From Nautilus pompilius (Eukaryota > Mollusca > Cephalopoda > Nautilida > Nautilidae): 64,000 bases of DNA. How positions within the stretch are numbered: position 1 is the stretch's first letter; the number at the start of each line of letters is the position of its first letter. The DNA is taken from contig JACATO010000611.1 of NCBI GenBank assembly GCA_018389105.1, positions 124,001-188,000 on the forward strand, written 5' to 3'. This document shows positions 1-13,500 of the stretch, piece after piece. Below the pieces are notes generated by a model. It was given only the letters and a program-made list of their open reading frames with translations, searched no databases and was not told the origin of the DNA. Both the position numbers and the translations under genes were made by a program.

Positions 1-826
1 CCTGAAACACGTAGCTACACTTAACTTTTCAACATGGCCATCAGATAAGCATAAACGAATTTTGTTAATGGATAATAAAGTTCAAAGTTTATTCAAATAA
101 ACTTTTAAAGACCTGTAAAGGAGTTCAGTGAGTACAAAGACATTAGTTTTATGAGAAAACCTAAAGAAACAGTCACTATATACTCAATGTAATTCCTGTA
201 TCTACTGTTGAATGTGAGCACCATAAACTGCATGTTGTTTATTTCAATAAATTGTCTTTTCCTTGAATTAAAGAAAGATGTCATTCACAAAAAAATGCAT
301 TGTCCATCTACTACACTAAATTTTTAATGTACTCTCTGAGTAAGTTATAAAAAAAATTGTGTAACAACTACTTTCCCCGGTACAGTTTTATATTATTTTT
401 GTGCTTCATACAGTAATTTGATTATCAGTATTTTTAATGACTGTCAAGCAGGAATACAATTGGTTGGTTTTTATTGAGATTTAGCTTCTTAGAATAAAGA
501 GACTAGTTCTGTTCTTTTTAATAACAATAAAACATTCCCATTGTGTCAGCTGAATATTGATTTAGCATACATAAGGCAGCAATTTAATGTTTTTATTATT
601 GTATAATGCCAAAAAACAGCTTTATGTATATATAAGTTCAAGGGTTGTCTGCTTTTAAGCAGTTTATGAATCGTATCCCCCTCACTGGAAATTTTACAAA
701 TCACACTAATAAAAAAAGCCTATGCTTTTTTTTTTTCTTTCTTTCTTTCTTTTTAAGTATGGACTTATATTATTCTTAATAATGGGACAACACCATAAAA
801 TGATCAATGCTTTTATGATATTTCAG
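1..826. other. Unassigned AT-rich sequence, probably intron of the SFI1-like gene
   Basis: No ORF, motif or repeat was recognised here apart from T- and A-rich runs. The splice acceptor at 826 implies intron sequence upstream. Confidence 0.4.
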
Positions 827-885
827 TTTTCAGGATCATACCATTTTCATGATTTTCCAGATGAAGCCTTAGCAGCTACAGATCT
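827..885 (+). CDS. SFI1: SFI1-like gene, first visible exon
   Basis: A TTTCAG acceptor ends at 826 (an alternative CAG ends at 833) and a GTGAGT donor begins at 886. The exon reads FSGSYHFHDF followed by PDEALAATD, and its last two bases join the first base of the next exon to make Leu. It is linked to the gene only by phase and plausible splice sites. Confidence 0.45.
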
Positions 886-3800
886 GTGAGTATTTTCTTA
901 TTTACCATATACCTATTTTTTCATATTCACTAAGCTTCCAAATACAACCTTTTATAACAGACTAATGGCACAGTCAGAGATTTTCTATTTGAAATAAAAG
1001 TCCTTTTCTTCTCAAACATTTTTTATAAATCTACACTGCATTTAGTTATGAATTACTGATGCTATAACAACCATTTTCATTATTTTTACTGTATTTTTTT
1101 ATGTAACTAGTTTCACAAATTTTTTGTGTGGATATATTAACATTTTCCCACATTAAAATTTTTGCTATTGTTTCACAAAGCTTCATGCACTCGCATCATA
1201 AATACTTAAGTTGGCTTTTTTATTCAGTATAATGAATATTTATTTGATCCAGAGTACAAATTGATGTTTTTAAGACTAAAGCATAATTGTTAAAGTCATT
1301 CTAGCCTTTCACCCTAAATGTATTTTTTTGTTGTTTTTTTTTTATTCTTGAACAGATAGAAGGGAATTAGCAAATCATTACTCTAAAAAATTGGTGTAAT
1401 CCATCTATTATAAGTAACCAAAAAAAAAAAAATTTGTCTGCATAGTTGACATATTTAATATACACTCTGCTACATGCAGAGACTTTCTAGCCTGGGATTC
1501 AATGACCAGACAGAAACCCTAAAATTACAAAAGAGAAATTCTATTTATTATATAATATGTGACAGTTCTTAATGTATGCTTATATGGTTTTTAATAATAT
1601 TCTTTAACTGCATCATCCATCAGATATAATGTAATCTGCTCAGTAGCATCTTGTATGATTTACACTTTAAGATCACTTTTAATTATTTTAAAAGTTATCT
1701 GGTTTACTTTTAAGGTTGATTGATCTTTTAGTTAACAATCAATGAAATGTTTTTCCATTAGTCATTAACATCATGTAAATCCAGTACATTTTATTCATTC
1801 ACAAATTAATTTTATTGCTGATATTTTTTCATGTGTAGTCTATCATAATATGTTAATAAATCACAAAATCCAACTGGTCTTACTGGCTAATGTCTGTTCC
1901 TTATCTAGATATACTGATCCTTTTCCTCAACTCGGTTTCTACAAATTTAGTCCATGATCATTAGCGCGCGCACACACTCATCTCTCATTATAGTTCTAGA
2001 CTCAAAGTATGAAAATATTGGTATGATTATTATCAGCAAGTAGATGAAAAGGTATGTAAGAATTGTGTTGAGAAAGAGGATTAAGGGACAGATATAAATA
2101 AAAGTCAATAAACTAATAATTAACTGGATGGTTGGTTATGTTGCCTTTTCATTTGTTCATTTGAGGTGATCTTTAGATAACTTTGGTGCAATGGATTAAA
2201 GGGATATGTAGAACAACAACAGGTTCTTTGGTTGATACCAAATAGTCAGAAGAAAAATTGACAACCTTATTGCAAATAATAATCAATATTTTCATGTTAA
2301 AGACTTACTGATCTTGGTGAATCAAAAAATTTACTAGATACTACTTTTAATTATATAAGATGGTTGGACTAACATTAATAACTTTATCCATCTAAAGTTA
2401 ATCTGTTATACTATTTTTAATAACAATGCTTGTTTTCTCTATTTCTTATTTGCCCAAAAAAGTGATCTCTCATTATAGTTTTTTTTATAACTTCACTGAT
2501 TTTTATTTTAAACAGAGCTCACCTGCAAAAGCTGTTAAAGCTTCGACCATGTTTTAAAATGTGGATTAATTATAGGAAAAAACAAGTGAAAGCAGTGGCA
2601 TTACATTGCAAACATACCCTCAGAAAAGGCTTCAGTGCTTTCAGATGGGCTACAGACTGGACAAAATTATCTGAACAACATAAACAAGATCGAGCCTTTT
2701 GGAAGATATCTCATTTGTATAAGGTAAAGCTAATTTTAATTTTTCTAATTAGATATCTAAATGATGCTATATACAAAACTATTAATTACTAGGAAAAACA
2801 CAGGCTGTACAATAAAAAAAACTACATTTGCAGCATATAATTTTCTAAAAAGTAAGTGCACTTGCTTACCTCAGCTATGCTGAATGAAAATATATCAGCA
2901 GTTGCACTATTAATTTGAACATTTTCTCCAATGTACTCCTTCATATTTCTTTTTATTTTCCAAATGTCCTGCAATTGAATATTTGGAAATATCATTCCAG
3001 TAAAATATTATTCTTTTGGAAAAATGAAAGAAAGAAAATAAAATTATGGACAATTTATAAAATCATTAAATCTTTGATTAAAATATATACAGGATTTATC
3101 TTAAAAAAATATTATTACTTTAGGTTTTTGGAATAATTGTTTTTTAAAAAAGGATTTTTGTTTTCATTGTAGAACGTAAAAATGGAAGTAAGGAAATGAT
3201 GTTAAAAACAGGAATTTTGTAGTCTGGAACTAAATGCAGCAGCTGTAGAATGCGCAACTAATATTAAAACTAAAAACAATTGGAAATCATTATCAGTTCT
3301 ATTTTGAAAACTAAAATAAAGATATAAATGCATGATAATTTATAAAAGTTCTGTGTCTGTAGATGAACACATGCTAAAACTATTTATGAAATTCCTTAAA
3401 AATCTTAAATTTATGATGCTGAAAATAAAGTACATTAAACAATAAAATTAGAAAAAAGATTACAAACTATATTTATCCTGAGGTACACTCATCTGCTAAA
3501 ACATTGTCAATAGCCTAAGATTAATATTTCTTATTGAAAAAAGTTTTTATACATTTTGACTGGATCAGGAAAAAAATATTAAGTTTTTTTTTTTTATTTT
3601 GAATGGCATTATTTATCAACTTTATTCACCTTTTTGGAAAAATGCTATTTATAAACTTTGTGCAAACAGGATCATTATGATTTATGAATAGATCAAGAAG
3701 AGTTTATCAAGTCCTTAACCACACATCACCATTAATCAAATTAGACAATAAACATTTTGTAAAATACAATATGAATAGTGGAGAGAGTTTTCCACATTAA

Positions 3801-6800
3801 AAACAACAATATTGGTTCAGTTCTGACTTTGTTAGGTTAATGTCTCACATTAATATTGTGTGCATTTGCACAATTAACATGCAGAAAATCATTTAAGATA
3901 ACAAACTTCACCCATACATACTGCCTCGTAAATCCACTAAATCTATATACAAGGTACTAACTAACCAAACAGACTCGAATCCTCATATTTCACTAACAAA
4001 ATGATAAACAAAGTTCATTTTACATTATTTTAATCCACATATTTGCTGTCATAACAAGAAAAGTGGCATAAGATATTCAAACAACTTGTTCATCAGTTTC
4101 ATCCAAGGACTCCTCCAGCAACTGCTTACACAGTGGCACATCTTTTTTACACAGTTTGGGACTGATTACATCTATAACTTCCATTATTTTTCTTTGAACT
4201 TGGCTTTGGTGTGTAGTTTGTCAGTTTACACCCCTTTCCTTCAGGATTCCCCACAAGAAAAGGTCTGGAGGCGTTAGATCATGACACCTGGGAGGCCACT
4301 TGATGAAACCACATCTGCCCAACTATTGCTCAAAATAGTTTTCATCCAACAACTCTCAGACTGTAAGGTGATAATAAGGGTGCCCTGCCTTGCATGAACC
4401 ATAAATTGTCCATGTACTAAATTTCCGAGAACAGTGTATCTTTCAATATTTCCAGGTACAACTTATCTGTGACCCTGTTCTCAAAGAAAGTTAGGCCAAC
4501 AATGCTGCCACTCCAGATTCTGCCCAAACCCTGTCACCATGGTAGTTTGTTATCTTTTGTACAACATGCCCATTTAGTTCAAGCAAACTTTACTCACTGT
4601 AAATTCAGCAGCAATTTAGCAAAACAAATATCATAGAATTCCATTCAACATTTGTAATCATTTTCAAAAAATGGCCATATACCAGATTTTAGAGCATGTA
4701 ATGGCACATTATTTTCAAGTTGTGTTACTACTGCACCTTTTGAGTCTATTCAGTTAATTGTGAAAAACCCTATGTATATACATTTCTTTTTTGTTTTCAG
4801 GTTCAAAGATGCTTTCAAAAGTGGAACAGTTTATTTAAAAGAAGCAAAAAATATACCAAGCTTTCATGGACTTACATAACAAAAATTAATAGAAAAATGG
4901 CAGAAGACTTAATTCAATTATGGAAACTTGTATTGAAACAAAAGAGATGGAATCAATTCTATAACAAAAAACTAGTATTATTTATTTTTCACAAATGGTA
5001 TAGAATGGCAAATGTTTCCCATTTAGACGTTTGTATTTATCTAAATAAGTGGAACACACAGATAAAAGCAAAGGCATTTACATTCTGGAAAAATCTTTTA
5101 AAACTAAAGATGGCACAAGGTTTGCATGCTGAAAGAATAATGGCAAAATGTCTTCAAAGATGGCATAATTTGTCAAAGAATTTGTGTATGAATCTACAGA
5201 ATTATCTAAAAAGAAAACACAATGAGCTACTGATAAAAGTATTTGAATATTATAAGGCTAAATTTAAAATAAGACAAGTGATATACTTGTTTCACAAGCA
5301 TCTGATATCAACAACTTTTGAACAGTGGAACATAAGGACAACACACATTCTTAAGATCCATAAAGTGCAAAAGAAGAGAAATGTAAATATGATGATGATA
5401 ATATTAAAGATTTGGAAGATAACCAAAAAACTGAAGACAGTACAGTACACATTTGATAAAAGAGAGAGAGCAGATGCTTTCCATTGGTGGAAGAAAAGGA
5501 CTAGAAAAATAATTTTTAGTGTGCAACTTTATATTGAAGAAAGAAATGCAAAAGTATCAATGAAAATATTTAAATCATGGAAGATAGCTACAAAGCTAAT
5601 TAAAACACAGCAAGTTCATGAAAAGAAGTTGTTGACAACAGTTCTAGATCATTTGCATAAGTATGTGAAAAAAATTCAAGTTACTCTTGAAATTCTTGAA
5701 AAAGAAAGAAATGCAAAACTGATGATAAAGATGTTTAACTATTGGAAAATAACTTTGAAATTAAAGAAAGCTGGGTGTTTTTTTGATAACAAATTACTGG
5801 GCACTGTTTTCCTTAATTGGTTTATATGGATAAAAGAAATAAAAACAAACATTGACATTCTTAAGAATAAAAGAAGTTTTCTAGTGATGTCTAGATTTTT
5901 TAAATTAGGGAAGTTAGCTTTAAAATATAAAAAATTGAAGACAGAGAATAACAGAAAAGTAATGTCTGTAGTTTTGCACAAATGGCATATTTGGAGAAGA
6001 ATTACTCTCAAGAAAAAAGTTAATGAAAGCAAAATAAATGTGTACTTAATGAAATATTATTTTAAGTCTTGGAAGGGAAATATGGAAGAGAAAAAAGGAG
6101 AAAAAGTTTATGATAGGAAAGTTTTGGCTAAAGTATTTTATATGTTGAATGTAAGAAAAATCAAAATCAATAAACTTCATATTTGCTTAAAAGTATACAC
6201 TAAGCAAAACACATCAAAGCAATTTAGGCAATGGAAAATAAAAATGAGTGAAAAGATGGCAGGAAATTTTCATAGGAAGAGGTTATTGGTGACAGTTTAT
6301 ACTCAATGGGTTAAAGGTATTCAAAACTTTTTAAATAAAATATCTTTTAAAAGAATATCAGAAATGGTGTTATTTTGGTAATTATTGAAGAATGAAAAGA
6401 ATATTCAAAAAATTGTTTTATATTAATGCTCTGTCATGTTAAATATTTTTCATTATACCTTTTATATATATAGTTTCAGTTATTAAACCTAAGATTAAAA
6501 AGCAGAAAGATCACAATGGCTGGGAAAATTACCTTACACATTAATCTCATTTTTTAAAAAGTGATTTCATATTTTTCTGTTATAAAAATTTTTTGACATG
6601 TCACAGAAATTGTGTGTCATTAAGAATGGATATGCATTTTTATTCACATTAAATAATTTTAAAATTAATGTTTTGCATGTAATAGTTCTGCTTTGCATAA
6701 TCTTTTTTTTTTGTTTGTTTCATATCTGTAACTCCGCATTTTCTGCAAATCCATAATGACACTCAATAGTTAAAGTCCTATAGACAAATTTTTGAGGACT

Positions 6801-9800
6801 ACAGAGATTATTCTCCGGGTATCATCAGTTAAAGCTAAATGATAGTTGGGAAGGAACATTCATTTCTTCTTATAATTTTGTCAAATTCAATAATTACCCA
6901 CTCTCAAACTTCTTTTTCTGACCTCTGACAACTCTGCAGTGGAATATATCTCCATTACCGAGCAGGCACTTCTCTGAGTCGTGGTGTTTATTTTCTTCCA
7001 GCTGCTATCTTTTGCAGTGCCAATTATTCTCAATAATAAGCAGTGGGCATTCATTTTTGTCATCAGCTCCAGGAGATTGATTCACATTCTATATCTGTCT
7101 TGGATTTAGCTGACTGATTTCTTTTTTGATCATCTGATCTTGTTAAGCTTTTCTCTTTTTGATCTTCCTTATGAGATTAGTACTCACCCAAATCTTTTAT
7201 TTTTTTAATGAATAACTTTATCTCTTCCATCCACTGCTTGCTTTACTGATACTTGATGTATTTACTTAACTTGGCTCTGTGCTTATTATTTTCTCTCACT
7301 AGTTTTATAATGCCAATGTAGGAAACTCCATATACTACAGTTTGGTGATCCCCCCCCCCCCGGTATCTCAAATTACCTTTGATGTACCTACTACATTGTC
7401 CTAGTTAACCTATCATGTCCTCTGTTGCTCTGATGACATTTATGGGTCACAACATTTTAGGTCATTCTTTTTGCCTTCCTTAAAGTCTCTGGCATTCATT
7501 ATACTACTACATATTATCAAAAACGTTTTTACCTTTTCATTTTATCAGAGTGATATCTGCACTCCAGCTACATTTTATATCCTGATAGCTACATTAATTT
7601 ATTCCAAACAAGGTTTGGGCACACTTATGCTACAATTACCAGTCATTAGCTCTATGCATCTGATCTATAAGGTTGTTTCAGAAAGTAATGGCAATTCATA
7701 AATAAAACAAATTACCAGGTATCCTTTATTGGACTGCACCTCATCTCTACATAGTTCCCCTGTTTTTGAACTTGTACTCCATTGACTCACTGGTTATTTG
7801 ATACCATCCTGGTAGAAACCTTTTGGTTGTTATATAAGAGACAATTACACTACCTGTTGGACCTCATGATCACTGGCAAATTTTTTACCTTGGCGAGCAT
7901 CTTTCCAGGGTTCAAAGTGGTGAGAATCAGATAATGGATCTGGACTGTAGGGAGGATGTGGTAAAGGTTAAAAGTGTCATTTGTTGGCTAAGCACTGTAT
8001 CTGTTCACTTACTCCTACACTTTTTTGTTCCATACAGTTTTTTTCCATATTGCACCAGCATTCTCTGGTGGATTTCAGTTGACAGAACATCTTCAGCACA
8101 TAGAATATGAATTGAATATCACTGGTGGACACTGACAACTGTGCAGCAATGTTTACTTGCTCACTAGTGGCTAAAATGCACAACCTTTGAATTAGGGCAC
8201 ATTCAAGTACTTATACATCAATGTTGCTTGGCAGCATGGCATATACTGTTTTTTCACATGAAAAAAGAACTGATGTAAATATTGTAAATATTTATTGCCT
8301 TTATTTTCTGAAAGAAAAAGTATAAAGGTTTTGGGATCTTTTTTTTGCATACTACTATGATTTTTTCCATCTCCAGAGTATCACCTAGTTATCAGGCAAC
8401 ACAATGCCTGAAGTTAAATCTCTCTCTCTCTCACTCACACACACACACACACACACTTTGCACCAGGTCTAAAAATTTCTTGCATTTGTTCTAGACATAA
8501 AGAAAGATGATCTGCACACATTTTAGAAATAGCAATAAAACTATAGCGTTTTTTCTTTTAATATAGATCTTTTTCAACAGTTGATTACTCTTTATTAACT
8601 TTGGAAAGTTAATTTAATTTCTAGCATTATTTGACTATATGAAGAGAACCAGTATTCTGAAAATAACCACAATAAAGATTACAATGAACAAATTGTTTTA
8701 TTTCTGGCTGGCAAGACTTTGGGAGAACAAGATGTCATGTAGGCAGTATGCATTAAGGCTAAAGAAGTTGTAAGTTCTCTTTGTTATTACATTATAAATT
8801 ATAATTGCTGTCTGTATTCATTTTATAGCTGCCATGTTTTAAAAGAACTTAACATAGTTTCATAATGTTTTACCATTTGTATCTTGCAAGATTATCTATT
8901 GAAAAAACTTGCTATGCTGATGTTTACCCTTTTAAATTGAAGATAATTTGCTATTCATCAAATACATCAAGTGATGAATGACTATTGCTGAACTTGAGAA
9001 TTATTGTTCTTTTTCTTTTTTAATCTACAGAAAGTAGTCAGTTTATAGTAGCCATAAAAAATTTAGTAGGATTTCACTAGCTGCATTTGATTTTTGAATG
9101 GGATCACAGTCTTGGATATTTTGGAAAGATTCATTTAAAAAAAAACAAGATTAAATGATATCAAATCACCAAGTAATGATTACCCTGCTGTGCTGCTTTG
9201 GCTAAATGTTCTCATCAAAATAACTCTACTGACAATGTTGTGAATAGATTATATAGAAGCTAACAAGAATAATAGTTGAGTACAGTAAACCTCTGTTCTC
9301 TTGATGACGCCATCACTTGTGCTGTATTGCCTGGTAGGGATAATTTAGCCATATTACTTTAAATTAAAATTATACTTTTGTTTTGAATAACATCAAGATA
9401 CTAGCCACATTTTGTTTAAACTTCAAAAATTTAATTTCGTTAATTTTGTTGTTTCTCAATTGTAATTTTTTTATCTAGAAAACAGCTTCAGTAATGTTTT
9501 TTTGTGCTCATGTTAGTGTTAAAGTTTTAATTTTTTGCCACTTTTATAACTTTGTTTTTTTTCAACTCCTTTTCCTAGGGTTCTGATATCATGGTATAAC
9601 TATGTTAAAAAACAGTACTACCTGAACAAAGCTGCTGTCAGCTTTGAACAAAAACTGCTAAAAGACTTGCTGTTAATGAAATTTGCATGTTGGAAGAAAG
9701 CGTTTGAGGACAGAAGAAAACAGAAGATAGAGAAAATTCAGTGTGTCTTGGCACAGCAACACTGTCAAAACATACTATGGTGAGATTTAGCTCTAATATT

Positions 9801-10502
9801 AATACTATTCATAATTTATCTAAAACTATTTTTATTGATTTTAATAATTGTGTGTGATTGGTAGTTCACCTCATTAGACTCGATAAACCATCTGATTTTT
9901 CCAGAACCAAGCCTATTTCTTCTATCTTTGTGTTCAATCTACTTCTTTGAAGCATCTGAATCTAATTTGTTTTTGCTATTTAAGTTTTTTTTTTTTTTTA
10001 GCAAATTAAATGTCAGGGTAATTTTTCAGTCTAGTTTAAACTTGTGTTTATTCACTGCTTCTCTGGAGAAATAAACTAGGAAAATCAGATCTAACAACTT
10101 GCCACTTAAGAGGAAATGCAGATGGACAAAATTATGGATGAATTTCCAGATTAAACTAAGCCCACATAGTGATCATCTAGAGACTCTACTATCTGCAGTA
10201 TACATCTTTTGGCTGGTAACAGTGGAAAGTCTGATTTAAAGAAACATGACATCAAGGAAAAACATGAAAGAAATGCAAAAGGTCTTGGTTCAAATAAACA
10301 AGCTACACAGTTTTTTTTTGTTTTTTTTTGCACAGAAAGATTATATGTTATTTGTCATTGCTGAAGTTTTATTACCTAGGACTTGAGGGAAATGTTTTTC
10401 TTGCTTTAAACAAAGTTCTCCTGTGCAACAAGTTTATCAACTTCTGAATTAATGTTAACATACTCATACAGGTACTGATAAATATTTTGACTTTTTTATT
10501 AT

Positions 10503-10552
<50 letters not shown>

Positions 10553-13500
10553 TCATTTCTTTCTAATATTTTTATTTTCCTTTATTTTTAAAGTTCACAT
10601 AACCAGTAAAGTTCATAAAAACTGCCCAAGGTAAATTCAAATCACCTTACTGTGACTAAGTAAAAAATACAAATAACCAAAGGTATTTTAGAAACATACA
10701 TTCACTCATCCCAAAGAATAGTTTAATTTATTTCAAAGCTTATATATCCTTTAACCAGAACAAATCACTTAACTAATATTTTCAATAATATATAAATTCA
10801 AAATTATTGTAGTCGTGTAGTAAGTAAAATAAACTCCCTGCTTTATTAGTTTCCTTTCTTTCTGATATCTAGTTGCACCAAAATCCTGGCTAATTGACTG
10901 ATTTTTTTAATGTTCTTGCTTTGCTTTTTAAAATAAAAAGTATGACTATGACTCTTTCCAGTTTGGAAACTGATGGGAACAGTGACAGCAACTTTAAACT
11001 TTGTCACTGCATAGTTACCAGTCTATTGTCAGTATGATCTACAAGAAAGAGGTAATGGAAAAAATATTGGAAAGGTAATTATTGGAAACATTCAATGGTC
11101 ACACCGACTCAAGCAATGCCTCAGCAAGGAACAGCACAAAGATGTCACTAAATCCTTAAACAGGGCACATTTTAAATTACTGTTGAATGCTTGTGATACT
11201 TGCTACATTAGCTGGAGAAAAGACATGCGCATCTTTGTGATGTGACTCAGCAGCTGCTCTCATGGATCTGCATTTCTATTTTGACAAAAGAACTAACAGA
11301 AAACGAGTAGCAAGTAAATTTCAGGATCTGTGCAATAGGGAGGTGAGGAAGATATTGAAATAGGCTGTTCCTAAGAATGTATCTGGAGTGATATTTGCAG
11401 TTGAGGAAACCTCTGAATCAAACTGACCTGAGCGGTATAACAACTACTCAATGAAAAGGATCAATGAAGAAAATGAGACCTGATGACAGTGTGCTCTCTT
11501 TTTGGTTTACAAGACAAAATCCGGAAGTGTGAGCACAAACACACACACACACATGACAAAAGATTGTGAAGACAAATCTGTAGGTTTAAAAGCAAAAAAA
11601 AAAATCTACTAGTTTAAAAGCAGCCTTGATTTTTAAAAAAAGTGAGTAAAAACTTTAGAGAATGTTTTTGCTTTTGGTAAATATTATTCCAAATTTGAAA
11701 GAATGAATTCAGTTCTGTGGCATTATATTATATACCAGTCAGTCATGAACAGCTTGATATAATGATAGCACTGTACAAAAAGGCCTCTTATGAGGTCTGT
11801 CAAAAAAGTATCTGACTTTATTTTTTCCCATGGGAAGTAATGGCGTTAGAGAGGCAAAAGTGTGCATAGTGGAACCACATGCCTTCATGCGCATGCATGG
11901 TTTTTGGCAGGCTTGCTTGATGCATCAGTCGCTGTCAGGCAGCCAGCGTGTGAGGTGCTGTACTACTTACTCGTCATATTTTCATTTCGCCCGTGATGAC
12001 GGAATGTGTGGAGCAATGATCTTGCATCAAGTTTTGCCAAAAGCTTGGAGATACCCAAGCAGAACCAATTCACAAAATTCAACAGGCTTTTGGTGACAAT
12101 GCCATGGGTGTTGCCCAAATAAAAGAATGGTTGACACAACAGGTTCAAAGATGGCCGCACATCGGTGGAGAGTGACCAGCGTTCCGGGAGGCCGTCAACA
12201 AGCCTCAATGCAGTTATCAAGAAAGTGCGGACCTTGATAATGGAGGATCATCATTTGATGGTGCGGGAAATTGGTGACGAAGTTTGGATCAGTAAAGATT
12301 CTGCACACGTAATTTTAAAGGAGGATTTGGGCTTGCGCAGAGTGGCAGCGAAATTTGTGCCCAAGCCGCTTTCTCAGGAACAACAACAACTTCATCTTGA
12401 GGTTGTGCAGAACCTGCTGGATACTGCCAACAGGGATCCTGAGTTCCAGAATACCGTGATAACTGGAGATGAGACGTAGGTGTAATGGGTACGACCCGGA
12501 AACCAAAGCTCAGTCATCACAGTGGAAGCACCCGTCGTCGTCAAGGTCCATCACGAAATCGCACCAGAAGGACAAACAGTTACAAAGGAGTACTATCAGG
12601 AAATCCTCCAACATCTTCGTGATGCAGTTCGGCGCAAGAGACGTGATCTGTGCCTTTCAAAACTGGCAGCTGCATCATGACAACACCCCAGATTATTTGT
12701 TGCAGCTGATCCAAGGTTTCTTGGCAAAGAAAAGCATTTCGCTCATTCGTCAGGCTCCCTAATCTCCAGACATGGCTCCTTCTGACTTCTGGTTGTTCCC
12801 AGAAATGAAGATGCCACTGAAAGGCTCCTGCTTAGAGAGCCGAGAGGACATCATGTGGAATGTGACAGTGGAGCTGAGAGCCATTCCGGAAAAAGCATTC
12901 CAGATGTGCTTCGAACAGTGGAAGGATAGCTGGGCTAAGTGTATGGCGGCACAAGGGGCCCACTGCAAAGGGGATTAGCAATTGAACCCCACTAAGTACA
13001 TAATTTTTTTTTCCCAGCCTAAGGTCAGATACTTTTTCAACAGATCTCGTATGTTCAAGCCTCAGATCTTCAGCAACATGCAACTACTTAAAATTGAAAG
13101 AGATCCACAAAACAGATTAACGATTTGTTTATTATTAGCACATGCAGAAAAGCTCATTAATATCCTGCCATCACTTTTTAAAAAGGAGACCTGTTGATGC
13201 CTTAAACTACAAGGATAAATTTCCCCATGTACAGACATGCAACAGCAGCAAGAAATATTTCATATTATCAGCTTTTTTTCTCGACAAGATGCCTTCTGTT
13301 GACAAGCATATTGACTGCCTTTGTATGCAGTTCATGACTAAGCAGACTGATGAACTGCTTGAAGACATTTTAGAAAAGGAACATGCTGATGTGCAGTGGC
13401 ACAGGATGAAGAGACTTAAGAATTCTATAGGAAAACTTAACTACAAATGCTAGTAAATTATTGTTAGAAATTTTATAAAAAAAAAGAAAAAGTGGTAACA

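Noticed and set aside
2559-2792. 77-codon + strand open frame starting at ATG 2559
   Set aside because: It is the SFI1 exon 2 frame running past its GTAAAG donor at 2724 into the intron; the residues after HLYK are intronic.
5739-6032. 97-codon minus-strand frame within the large SFI1 exon
   Set aside because: It is an antisense shadow of the Lys-rich coding frame (Phe/Leu-rich on the opposite strand).
10504-10550. (TAA)n run as the tail of an I-like LINE
   Set aside because: No LINE coding or 3' UTR similarity is visible next to it; a simple microsatellite is the safer call.
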